Origin: Accumulibacter sp.
GTDB taxonomy: Bacteria; Pseudomonadota; Gammaproteobacteria; Burkholderiales; Rhodocyclaceae
Assembly (NCBI GenBank): GCA_031264825.1
Contig: JAISDL010000085.1
Location: 1 to 6,006 of the forward strand
DNA length: 6,006 nt
Reading direction: 5' to 3'
The stretch's first letter is position 1, and every line of letters begins with the position of its first letter. Positions 1 through 5,769 of the stretch are shown here, one piece after another. The translations under genes were made by a program, and so were the position numbers. The notes under the pieces are model-generated. The model saw only the letters and a list, made by a program, of their open reading frames with translations. It made no database searches and was not told the DNA's origin.

Positions 1-61
1 CAAGCACCCCCCTTGGTGCCTCTAACTCGGAGGTCGGTGAATCACTGGCAATGTTTCATTA

Positions 62-123
62 TACGGGGTGGCGCCGATTCGCGCCATGATCGTTGGGCTG
101 AACGAATGTGAAGCCCAACCTAT
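62..123 (-). repeat. Diverged inverted copy of the TAGGTTGG-type hairpin repeat
   Basis: Read on the minus strand this begins ATAGGTTGG, continues to CCCAACGAT and ends with a GGCGC and ATCGGCG block. The same landmarks occur in the same order in the tandem repeats at 5770-5897. Its centre is a perfect 8-bp inverted repeat, GTTGGGCT at 92-99 and AGCCCAAC at 112-119, with a 12-base loop. The loop differs from that of the downstream copies while the stems are related, as expected for a structure-conserved intergenic repeat. It lies next to the 7-base-unit element starting at 129. It could act as a transcript-end hairpin for whatever lies left of the window, but no T-tract follows. Bases 1-61 hold only a small GCACC/GGTGC hairpin (4-19). 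Confidence 0.55.
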
Positions 124-128
124 GCATT

Positions 129-281
129 CAGGAATCAGGAGACGGGAGACAGGAGACAGAAAAAACCGATCGGTGTTTCAAAGATTCTTCTCCGGTCGTA
201 GACCGCAAGAATTCTCTGTCTCCCGACATCTGTCTCCTGTCTCCTGATTCCTGTTACCTGTCCTCTGTCTTCTGTCCCCTG
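129..281. repeat. 7-base-unit (heptamer) hairpin element, copy 1
   Basis: The left arm is in-phase 7-mers of type CAGGANN (129-159). The right arm is nine in-phase 7-mers of type CTGNNNN plus a final CTG (216-281). The arms are complementary: 129-151 matches the reverse complement of roughly 231-253 with one mismatch. Between them is a core with CCGATCGGTGTTT (166-178), GATT (183-186) and a small hairpin CGGTC-GTA-GACCG (193-205). The same core, with identical spacing from CCGATCGG to GATT, recurs in the element at 2121-2316. The design recalls the short tandemly repeated repetitive (STRR) heptamers of cyanobacteria, but I cannot assign it to a named family. The right arm overlaps the 3' end of the minus-strand gene. 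Confidence 0.75.
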
Positions 282-1021
282 CCCACCAGATAACGCTTGA
301 TTTTTTCCGTCTCGTAAAGGAAAGAGGAAGAGCAGAGCACGCCGACGATCATCAGCAGGGCGCCGACGTGGTGGACGAGCATCGAGAGCGTATGCGCGTG
401 GTCGATGATGCCGAAGTGGCCGAGCAGATAGACCCAGTCGTGTTCGACGCCCTCGGCCAGGGGGAGTACCGGGTCCAGCGCGTCCCAGATATACGGCGAG
501 AGGTCGATCAGGCTCGCGCCTCCCCACCACAGGCAGACGCCCGCGGCGAAGGAATCCGCCTTGCGCGTATGAAAAGCGTACGCGATGCCCAAGGGGAACG
601 CAACCTGGAAAAAACTTCCGCCGAGCATACGCATGAATTCGCCGAGCGGGTAAAAAATGAGATGGCCGGCTTCGTGGAACGGAAGCAGGATCGAGTGCAT
701 GAAGGTCGCGTCGATTTCGTCGGTGTGGTAATTCTTCGTGATGAGGAGAAGCCCCCACAGCGAGATGAAGATCAGCGTCGCCGCCTGACCGTAGAACACG
801 AAGGGGTTTTCGGGAAGTTTCTGTACCTTGACGATCTCGTCGAAACCCGGCTCTTCGGGTTTTTCTCCGCGCCTGGCGCGCTGGCGCTTCGATTCTTTCT
901 CCCATTTGTGGAACCATATCCCGCATTTCGGGCATTCGGAGCGCGCGTCGAGCGGCGTTTCAAAGTGCGCGGCGCACTTTGGGCAGCGGAAAACTTTTGA
1001 AGAAGGCTCAAGACCGGCCAT
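254..1021 (-). CDS. Zinc-ribbon membrane protein with HExxH motif, M50-like metallopeptidase candidate
   Basis: This is a 255-residue protein of unknown specific function. Residues 13-33 form a zinc ribbon with two CPKC pairs (C13/C16 and C30/C33), followed by a charged linker to about residue 70. Hydrophobic segments lie at about 79-95, 107-127, 133-150, 158-174 and 215-235. The second contains HEAGH (116-120), the HExxH zinc-protease signature, and a later DLSPYIWDA stretch (173-181) could supply an acidic third ligand. This order suggests a site-2-protease-like (M50) intramembrane peptidase with a cytoplasmic metal-binding head; activity is inferred. The start is ATG with a GGAAGA ribosome-binding candidate 8 bases upstream (1030-1035). 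The last eight residues, RGQKTEDR, are encoded by the heptamer repeat arm, which also supplies the TAA stop, so the native C-terminus may have been replaced. It is divergent from yebC and no operon partner is visible. Confidence 0.75.
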   Translation of the reverse strand: MAGLEPSSKVFRCPKCAAHFETPLDARSECPKCGIWFHKWEKESKRQRARRGEKPEEPGFDEIVKVQKLPENPFVFYGQAATLIFISLWGLLLITKNYHTDEIDATFMHSILLPFHEAGHLIFYPLGEFMRMLGGSFFQVAFPLGIAYAFHTRKADSFAAGVCLWWGGASLIDLSPYIWDALDPVLPLAEGVEHDWVYLLGHFGIIDHAHTLSMLVHHVGALLMIVGVLCSSSFLYETEKIKRYLVGRGQKTEDR

Positions 1022-1062
1022 ATTGGGCGTCTTCCGGCATGGAAAGTGTTAGAATCAACTCC

Positions 1063-1140
1063 CTGTTTCGTTTATGAATCGTCGGCGTCCAGCGGCGTCG
1101 TGAATGCTCGGTCGCCAAGGCGTCGACAATTTTGAAATGG
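1063..1140 (+). repeat. Upstream member of a diverged direct-repeat pair
   Basis: This segment opens with TGTTTCGTTTATGAATCG, has GTGAATGC in its middle and closes with ATTTTGAAATG. The segment at 1222-1318 opens with TATTTCGCTTATGAATCG, has GTGAATCG in its middle and closes with GATTTGAAATG. The ends align well, while the GC-rich interiors differ and are of unequal length. They may be an old duplication of a regulatory stretch. Chance similarity in the interior cannot be excluded without an alignment score. Confidence 0.4.
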
Positions 1141-1148
1141 AATCATCC

Positions 1149-1198
1149 GCTTTCCGCGCTTTACCCGTAGACGGGCGGCTGTTATTTTCGCGGAAAGC
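1149..1198. repeat. Perfect 10-bp inverted repeat with an inner hairpin
   Basis: GCTTTCCGCG (1149-1158) is exactly repeated in inverse complement as CGCGGAAAGC (1189-1198). The 30 bases between contain a smaller stem, CCCG (1164-1167) with CGGG (1172-1175) around a TAGA loop, followed by a short T-rich run. It lies between divergent promoters and is too far from any stop codon to be a simple terminator for the visible genes. It could be a cruciform, an operator for a dimeric regulator, or a structured yebC leader. No specific regulator is suggested by the sequence. Confidence 0.6.
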
Positions 1199-1221
1199 CA
1201 AGACCAGAACAATAGTATAGT

Positions 1222-1318
1222 CTATTTCGCTTATGAATCGAAGGCGCGCGCTTTGAGTGCGGGCGACCGTGAATCGCGCAGGGGCGTCGCGGAGTTTTTC
1301 ATCGGCGATTTGAAATGA
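1222..1318 (+). repeat. Downstream member of the diverged direct-repeat pair
   Basis: This is the partner of 1063-1140, sharing the TTATGAATCG opening and TTTGAAATG closing blocks with a central GTGAATC. It ends about 48 bases before the yebC start, so any regulatory role would most likely concern yebC. Confidence 0.4.
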
Positions 1319-1366
1319 CATCGACCGTTCCGACGCGGCGCGGCCGACAGTACGAATGAGGATCCT

Positions 1367-2092
1367 ATGTCCGGACACTCCAAATGGGCCAATATTCAGC
1401 ACCGCAAGGGCCGCCAGGATGAAAAGCGCGGTGCGGCTTTTTCGAAGATCGCCAAGGAAATCACCGTCGCCGCGCGGATGGGCGGCGGAGACGCGGGGTT
1501 CAACCCGCGTTTGCGCGCGGCGATCGATAAGGCCAAGGGCGCCAATATGCCGAAAGACAGAATCGACAACGCGCTCAAGAAGGGAACGGGCGAACTCGAA
1601 GGCGTCGAGTACTCCGAAGCCCGCTACGAAGGCTACGGTGTCGGCGGCGCCGCGCTGATCGTCGATTGCCTGACCGATAACCGCACGCGAACCGTCGCCG
1701 ACGTCCGTTACGCGTTCAACCGCAACGGCGGCAATATGGGTGCCGACGGCTGCGTCGCTTTCCAATTTACGCACTGCGGGCAGTTGCTTTTCGCTCCGGG
1801 AACCGTTGAGGACGCTTTGATGGAAGCGGCGATCGAAGCGGGCGCCGAAGACGTGATCGCCAACGACGACGGCTCGATCGAGGTGATCACCGCGCCCAAC
1901 GATTACGTGCAGGTCAAGGAAGCGCTCGAAGGCGCGGGTTTTTCCTCCGAGTTCGGGCAGGTGACGATGAAGCCCGGAAACGAGGTCGAATTGACCGGCG
2001 ACGACGCGGTGAAAATGCAGAAACTCATCGACGCGCTCGAAGACCTCGACGACGTCCAGGACGTCTATACGAGCGCCGTGTTCGGCGACTGA
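1367..2092 (+). CDS. yebC: YebC/PmpR/TACO1 family protein
   Basis: This 241-residue protein is close to the usual family length and opens with the family signature MSGHSKWANIQHRKGRQDEK. The three-domain layout is recognisable: a basic helical N-terminal domain (about 1-75, including FSKIAKEI and ANMPKDRIDNALKKG), then two mixed domains with YEGYGVGGAALIVDCLTDN and NRNGGNMG, and a C-terminal segment ending in LEDLDDVQDVYTSAVF. Members have been described as DNA-binding regulators (PmpR in Pseudomonas), as mitochondrial translation activators (TACO1) and more recently as factors easing ribosome stalling at difficult peptide sequences, so the older 'transcriptional regulator' label is not secure. 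The ATG has GAGGA at 1358-1362, four bases upstream, which is short but usable. In many bacteria yebC precedes the ruv genes; here a repeat block and frdA follow. No clear terminator is visible after the TGA stop. Confidence 0.96.
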   Translation: MSGHSKWANIQHRKGRQDEKRGAAFSKIAKEITVAARMGGGDAGFNPRLRAAIDKAKGANMPKDRIDNALKKGTGELEGVEYSEARYEGYGVGGAALIVDCLTDNRTRTVADVRYAFNRNGGNMGADGCVAFQFTHCGQLLFAPGTVEDALMEAAIEAGAEDVIANDDGSIEVITAPNDYVQVKEALEGAGFSSEFGQVTMKPGNEVELTGDDAVKMQKLIDALEDLDDVQDVYTSAVFGD

Positions 2093-2120
2093 TTCCATTT
2101 TCAGGTCCTGTGTGCCCTGT

Positions 2121-2316
2121 CAGGGATCAGATGTCGGGAATCAGGGATCAGAACCCACCCCCAACCTCTTCCTTGTCAAGGAGGGGAGACACGTGACCCC
2201 CTCCCCTGATAAGGGGAGGGATGGGGAGGGGTTCCCGATCGGTGTTTTGTTGATTTTTTCGGCGGTGGAGCCGCCGCTGACTGATCTGATACCTGATACC
2301 TGATTCCTGATACCTG
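2121..2316. repeat. 7-base-unit (heptamer) hairpin element, copy 2, interrupted
   Basis: The left arm has in-phase 7-mers CAGGGAT, CAGATGT, CGGGAAT, CAGGGAT and a CAG (2121-2151). The right arm has CTGATAC, CTGATAC, CTGATTC, CTGATAC and a CTG (2286-2316). The core CCGATCGGTGTTT (2235-2247) is identical to that of copy 1, GATT again follows 17 bases from its start (2252-2255), and a GC-rich hairpin CGGCGG/CCGCCG (2260-2276) occupies the corresponding place. In copy 1 only six A residues separate left arm and core; here 83 bases intervene. CAGATGTCGGG in this left arm (2128-2138) is the reverse complement of CCCGACATCTG in the right arm of copy 1 (222-232). Confidence 0.75.
2152..2234. repeat. 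Nested G/C-rich hairpin element inside heptamer copy 2
   Basis: The insert begins AACCCACCCCCAACC and ends GGGATGGGGAGGGGTTC, so its ends are imperfect inverted repeats. Inside are two hairpins: TCCTTG/CAAGGA (2170-2182, one base between) and a perfect 9-bp stem CCCTCCCCT/AGGGGAGGG (2199-2220) with a GATA loop. Terminal inversion, internal palindromes and a position that splits an otherwise matching element resemble a MITE-like miniature repeat. No transposase or clear target-site duplication is visible. Confidence 0.6.
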
Positions 2317-2343
2317 GTTTTTTGTACCAGTTCTTGACACACC

Positions 2344-2373
2344 TTGGCGAGCGCTCCGCAAAACGGCTATGAT
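2344..2373 (+). promoter_or_regulatory. Candidate promoter of frdABCD
   Basis: TATGAT (2368-2373) differs from the -10 consensus at one base. TTGGCG (2344-2349) lies 18 bases upstream as a weak -35, giving an expected start near 2380 and a leader of about 64 bases. A perfect consensus-like TTGACA sits at 2334-2339, but its spacing to TATGAT is 28 bases, too long for normal use, and it has no good -10 at 16-18 bases. GAGCGCTC (2349-2356) is an 8-bp palindrome within the spacer. I see no convincing FNR-type TTGAT-N4-ATCAA site, which controls frd in E. coli. Confidence 0.35.
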
Positions 2374-2443
2374 TCCTTTCCCGGTTGATGCGCTCGCTCG
2401 GCAATATCGGTCGCGGATTGAACAACGAGAGGAAGGAACTTAA

Positions 2444-4231
2444 TTGGAAACGTATAAAGCCGATGTCGTCATCGTGGGCGGGGGCGGCTCGGGTTTGCGC
2501 GCGGCGATCGCCGTCGCCGAAGCCGACCCGCTGTTGAAGATCGCCTTGGTCTCCAAGGTTTATCCGATGCGTAGCCATACCGTCGCCGCCGAGGGCGGCG
2601 CGGCGGGCGTGCGTCAGGCGCACGACTCCTTCGACTACCACTTCCACGACACCGTCGGCGGCGGGGATTGGCTGTGCGAGCAGGACGTCGTCGAATATTT
2701 CGTCGCGCACTGCCCGACCGAACTGACGCGCCTTGAGCACTGGGGCTGCCCGTGGAGCCGCAAGGAAGACGGCCACGTCAACGTGCGCGCCTTCGGCGGG
2801 ATGAAGATCGAGCGAACGTGGTTCGCAGCCGACAAATCCGGCTTTCACATTCTGCACACGCTCTTCCAGACGTCGATCAAGTATCCGTCGATCAAGCGTT
2901 TCGACGAATACTTCTGCGTCGACCTCGTCGAGGACGACGGGCGTTGCCAGGGCGTCGTCCTCATCGAAATGGCGACGGGTGAATTCACGCTGATCGAGGC
3001 GCGTTCGGTGATCCTCGCGACGGGCGGCGCGGGGCGCGTATTCCGCGAGAATACCAACGGCGGCGTCGTGACCGGCGACGGTATGGCGCTCGCCTACCGG
3101 CACGGCGTCGCGTTGCGCGACATGGAATTCGTCCAGTACCACCCGACGTGTATGCCGATCACGGGGCTTCTGTTTACGGAAGCGTGTCGCGGCGAGGGCG
3201 GCTATCTCGTCAATAAGGACGGCTACCGCTACCTTCAGGATTACGGCCTCGGCCCCGTTCAGGACAAGCCGCGCAACAAATACATGGAACTCGGCCCGCG
3301 CGACCGCCTGAGTCAGGCGTTCTGGTATGAAAAGCAGAAGGGGCGGACGGCGGAAGGCCCGCTGGGTTCGGTCGTCCACCTCGACCTGCGCCACCTCGGC
3401 GAAGCGCGCCTGCGCGAACGCCTGCCGCTGATCTACGAGATGGCCGAAACCTTCATGGGGATCGACCCGGCGAAGCAGATGATCCCGGTGCGCGCCGCCG
3501 TGCATTACACGATGGGCGGGATTCGCGTCGACGGTCGTTGCGCTTCCGAGTTGCCGGGGCTTTTCGCGGTCGGCGAGTGTTCGAGCGTCGGGATCCACGG
3601 GGCGAACCGCCTCGGTTCGAACTCGCTTTCCGAATTGCTCGTTTTCGGAAAAGTCGTGGGCGACTCGGCAGCCGAACACGCGCGCCACGTCGATTTCGGG
3701 AAGTCGGATGCCTTGCAAAAACAGGCGCGCGAGGTCGAACAACGCCTCATGGCGATGAAGACGAAAACCGGCGGGAAAGAAAAAGCCGCGCTCCTGCGCA
3801 AGGAAATGGCGCAGCGGATGGAAGACGGGTGCGGCATTTTCCGCGTCGAAGCGACGATGAAGGAGGCGTGCGACAAACTCGCCGAATTGCGCGAACGTTT
3901 CAACGACGTCGTCATCGAAGACCAAACCAGCGTCTGGAACACGGAATTCTTGACGACGATCGAACTCGACCACCAGCTCGACGTCGCGGCGGCGATGGCG
4001 AATTCGGCGCTCCTCCGCCGCGAATCGCGCGGCGCGCACCAGCGGCTCGACGGTTACGGCGAGCGCGACGACGTCAATTTTCTCAAGCATTCGGACGCCT
4101 ACCGCACGCACGGCGGAGAGCCGCGCATCGAATACAACGCGGTGAAAATAACGAAGTCGCCGCCGGCGGCGCGCGCCTACGGCGCGGCGGGTGAAAAGGC
4201 CGAACAGGAAAGAAAGGACGCCCATGTCTGA
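2444..4231 (+). CDS. frdA: Fumarate reductase flavoprotein subunit
   Basis: This 595-residue catalytic subunit of quinol:fumarate reductase reduces fumarate to succinate at a covalently bound FAD on the cytoplasmic side of the membrane. It follows E. coli FrdA (602 residues) almost end to end. A dinucleotide fold (VVIVGGGGSG, 8-17) leads to the FAD-linking histidine H45 in YPMRSHTVAAEGG. Active-site residues fall at H233 (HPT), E246 and R249 (TEACRGEGG), H354 (HYTMGG) and R389 (GANRLGSN). YHFHDTVGGGDWLCEQDVV and WGCPWSR are strongly FrdA-like and argue for FrdA over SdhA, although reaction direction in the cell is not proven by sequence. The start is TTG with AGGAAGG seven bases upstream (2431-2437). 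It is chosen because METYKADVVIVG matches the known N-terminus and the next in-frame ATG (residue 42) would remove the FAD fold. Its end overlaps frdB by 8 bases. Confidence 0.96.
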   Translation: METYKADVVIVGGGGSGLRAAIAVAEADPLLKIALVSKVYPMRSHTVAAEGGAAGVRQAHDSFDYHFHDTVGGGDWLCEQDVVEYFVAHCPTELTRLEHWGCPWSRKEDGHVNVRAFGGMKIERTWFAADKSGFHILHTLFQTSIKYPSIKRFDEYFCVDLVEDDGRCQGVVLIEMATGEFTLIEARSVILATGGAGRVFRENTNGGVVTGDGMALAYRHGVALRDMEFVQYHPTCMPITGLLFTEACRGEGGYLVNKDGYRYLQDYGLGPVQDKPRNKYMELGPRDRLSQAFWYEKQKGRTAEGPLGSVVHLDLRHLGEARLRERLPLIYEMAETFMGIDPAKQMIPVRAAVHYTMGGIRVDGRCASELPGLFAVGECSSVGIHGANRLGSNSLSELLVFGKVVGDSAAEHARHVDFGKSDALQKQAREVEQRLMAMKTKTGGKEKAALLRKEMAQRMEDGCGIFRVEATMKEACDKLAELRERFNDVVIEDQTSVWNTEFLTTIELDHQLDVAAAMANSALLRRESRGAHQRLDGYGERDDVNFLKHSDAYRTHGGEPRIEYNAVKITKSPPAARAYGAAGEKAEQERKDAHV

Positions 4232-4976
4232 ACCCCGAATCATTGAAATCGAAGTCCTGCGCTACAACCCGGAAAGCGATACCGCGCCGCGTTCCGAAGT
4301 CTACAAAGTGCCCTTCACCGACGATATGTCGGTCCTGCAGGGCGCGCAGTACATCAAGGACAATTTCGACGGCTCGCTGACTTTCCGCTGGTCGTGCCGG
4401 ATGGCGATCTGCGGGAGCTGCGGCATGATGATCAACGGCGTCCCGAAGCTCTCGTGCGAAACCTTTCTGCGCGACTATTACCCGAACCGGATAAGCCTCG
4501 AAGCGCTCGCGCATTTCCCGATCGAAAAAGACCTCGTCGTGGACTGGAGCGGCTTCATGGAAAAGCTCGAAAGCGTCCACCCCTACATCATTCCAAAGGA
4601 AGAGCGCGCGATCGAAGAGGGCGAATACCTCCAGACGCCGAAGCAATTCGCCGAATACATCCAGTACGCGGCGTGCATCAACTGTACGCTCTGCTACTCC
4701 GCGTGCCCGCAGTTCGGCCTCGACCCGGACTTCATCGGCCCCGGCGCGATGGCGATCCTGCACCGCTACAACGCGGACTCGCGCGACGGCGGCGCGGATA
4801 CGCGCATGGAAGTCGTCGCCTCCGAAGACGGCGTGTTCACGTGCAGCGCGGCGGCCTACTGCTCGGAAGTCTGCCCGAAGCACGTCGACCCGGCCAAGGC
4901 CGTCAACATCAACAAGATCAACGCGAGCCTGGATTACTTCCTGCGCTTCCTGAGGCCGAAAGGAGATTCGCAATGA
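4224..4976 (+). CDS. frdB: Fumarate reductase iron-sulfur subunit
   Basis: This 250-residue electron-transfer subunit links the membrane quinone site to the flavoprotein. The N-terminal plant-type ferredoxin domain carries [2Fe-2S] ligands C58, C63, C66 and C78 (SCRMAICGSCG...LSC). The C-terminal domain binds [4Fe-4S] through C151, C154, C157 and C217, and [3Fe-4S] through C161, C207 and C213. All eleven ligands are present. An in-frame ATG at 4191 would add eleven residues inside frdA, but the ATG at 4224 is preferred: AAAGGA lies at 4213-4218 and the protein then begins like E. coli FrdB. Residues near the proximal quinone site differ from E. coli: S208 and A209 follow the 3Fe-4S cysteine where E. 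coli has Thr-Phe, and N228 replaces Gln, while K231 is kept. The gene overlaps frdA by 8 bases and frdC by 4. Confidence 0.96.
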   Translation: MSEPRIIEIEVLRYNPESDTAPRSEVYKVPFTDDMSVLQGAQYIKDNFDGSLTFRWSCRMAICGSCGMMINGVPKLSCETFLRDYYPNRISLEALAHFPIEKDLVVDWSGFMEKLESVHPYIIPKEERAIEEGEYLQTPKQFAEYIQYAACINCTLCYSACPQFGLDPDFIGPGAMAILHRYNADSRDGGADTRMEVVASEDGVFTCSAAAYCSEVCPKHVDPAKAVNINKINASLDYFLRFLRPKGDSQ

Positions 4977-5371
4977 GCAAACGCCGCCCCTACATCCGCT
5001 CGATGGACGGATGGTGGAAAAGGAATCCCTACTTCGTCGAATACGTCGTCCATGAAAGTACCGCGCTCTTCGTCCTGGCCTACGCGCTGATCCTCCTCGT
5101 CGGTCTCGTCCGGCTTGGGCAGGGCGAAGCGGCCTGGAACGCCTGGCTCGAATGCATGAAGAGCGTCTCGGCGATCGTCGTGCATCTGATCCTGCTCGTT
5201 TCGGTCGCCTACCACACCTATACCTGGTTCCACCTGATGCCGGTCACGCTCCCGACGATCCGCATCGGCGGAAGAGAACTCACAGCCGGCGAAATCGTCA
5301 AAGGCGGGCTTCTCGCGTCGGTCGTCGCTTCGATCGTCGTGTTCGCATCGATCAGAGGGCTTCTGTCATGA
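4973..5371 (+). CDS. frdC: Fumarate reductase membrane anchor subunit C
   Basis: This 132-residue anchor (E. coli FrdC has 131) holds FrdAB to the cytoplasmic membrane and helps form the menaquinol site. It opens like its homologue with RRPYIRSMDGWWKRNPY and has three hydrophobic spans at about 29-48, 64-87 and 108-128. E28 matches the conserved quinone-site glutamate (E. coli E29), and H81 and W85 in YHTYTWF match H82 and W86. The adjacent arginine of E. coli (R28) is histidine here (H27). No bis-histidine haem-ligand pattern is evident, consistent with the haem-less type. The start ATG overlaps the frdB stop as ATGA, with AAGGAG at 4960-4965 seven bases upstream. A longer frame opens upstream but runs inside frdB and is not used. 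Confidence 0.93.
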   Translation: MSKRRPYIRSMDGWWKRNPYFVEYVVHESTALFVLAYALILLVGLVRLGQGEAAWNAWLECMKSVSAIVVHLILLVSVAYHTYTWFHLMPVTLPTIRIGGRELTAGEIVKGGLLASVVASIVVFASIRGLLS

Positions 5372-5733
5372 AAATTCGCAAACGCTCGAACGCGCCAATT
5401 TTCTGGGGACTTTTCGGCGCGGGCGGCACCCTCGCCGCGCTCATCGGCCCGGTGCTCATCTTCGTCACGGGCATCTCAATTCCGCTCGGATTCCTGCTCC
5501 CGAGCGATACGATGCGCTACCCGAACATGCTGGTTTTTGCGCGGAACTTCGTCGGCAAAGGCTTTATTTTTGCCGTCATCGTCCTCTTTCTCTGGCACTC
5601 GCTGCATCGCATTCTTCACTCGCTGCACGAATTCGGCGTCCCCGCCGGAACGGCGGCCAAGCTCCTCTGCTACGGCACGGCGCTCGCCGGAACGCTCCTT
5701 GCGGCCTTCGTGTTGCTCAGGATAGGGTTTTAG
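5368..5733 (+). CDS. frdD: Fumarate reductase membrane anchor subunit D
   Basis: This 121-residue second anchor (E. coli FrdD has 119) completes the quinone-binding membrane domain. The family signature APIFWGLFGAGG (9-20) carries W13, which matches the quinone-site tryptophan (E. coli W14). LHRILHSLHEF (79-89) carries H80 and R81, matching the conserved histidine-arginine pair. Three hydrophobic spans lie at about 20-43, 61-79 and 97-117. The start ATG overlaps the frdC stop as ATGA, with a weak GAGGG (5355-5359) eight bases upstream, suggesting translation coupled to frdC. The ORF upstream of this ATG lies in another frame of frdC and is rejected. This is the last gene of the operon, and a palindrome begins about 14 bases after its TAG stop. 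Confidence 0.93.
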   Translation: MKIRKRSNAPIFWGLFGAGGTLAALIGPVLIFVTGISIPLGFLLPSDTMRYPNMLVFARNFVGKGFIFAVIVLFLWHSLHRILHSLHEFGVPAGTAAKLLCYGTALAGTLLAAFVLLRIGF

Positions 5734-5747
5734 GGATCGGCACGTAG

Positions 5748-5767
5748 GGGCACGGCGTGCCGTGCCC
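5748..5767. repeat. Palindromic GGGCACGG repeat after frdD, possible transcript-end hairpin
   Basis: GGGCACGGC (5748-5756) and GCCGTGCCC (5759-5767) are perfect inverse complements separated by two bases. A realistic stem is 8 bp around a CGTG loop. Preceded by CGTAG, it looks like the GTAGGGGCACGG...CCGTGCCC type of intergenic repeat seen in many unrelated bacterial genomes (from memory). It lies 14 bases after the frdD stop and could stabilise or end the frd transcript, but no T-tract follows, so it is not a standard intrinsic terminator. Confidence 0.6.
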
Positions 5768-5769
5768 AT

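Larger units (their letters stand above)
1022..1366. other. Intergenic region between divergent genes, no coding gene seen
   Basis: This 345-base gap must hold the promoters of both flanking genes. The best -10-like sequence toward yebC is TATAGT (1216-1221), but it has no convincing -35 partner and would leave a leader of about 140 bases. I recognise no riboswitch, tRNA or other RNA gene. A long minus-strand open frame crosses the gap but runs antisense through yebC and has no protein-like signature. What stands out is the inverted repeat at 1149-1198 and two related segments on either side of it, listed separately. Confidence 0.6.

Noticed and set aside
129..281. CRISPR-like array
   Set aside because: Units are 7 bases, contiguous and arranged as complementary arms; there are no spacers or cas genes.
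108..293. 61-residue plus-strand open frame
   Set aside because: It is composed entirely of repeat DNA and the 3' edge of the minus-strand gene, with low-complexity translation and no ribosome-binding site.
1055..2098. 347-residue minus-strand open frame across yebC and the intergenic gap
   Set aside because: It is the antisense shadow of yebC extended by lack of stops; I see no ribosome-binding site or protein signature.
2334..2339. TTGACA as the -35 of frd
   Set aside because: It is 28 bases from the only good -10 (TATGAT), and no acceptable -10 lies 16-18 bases downstream.
2141..4243. 700-residue minus-strand open frame opposite frdA
   Set aside because: It is antisense to a gene with clear family motifs, is rich in R, A and V with no recognisable fold, and runs into repeat DNA. 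Long antisense frames are expected from GC-rich codon bias.
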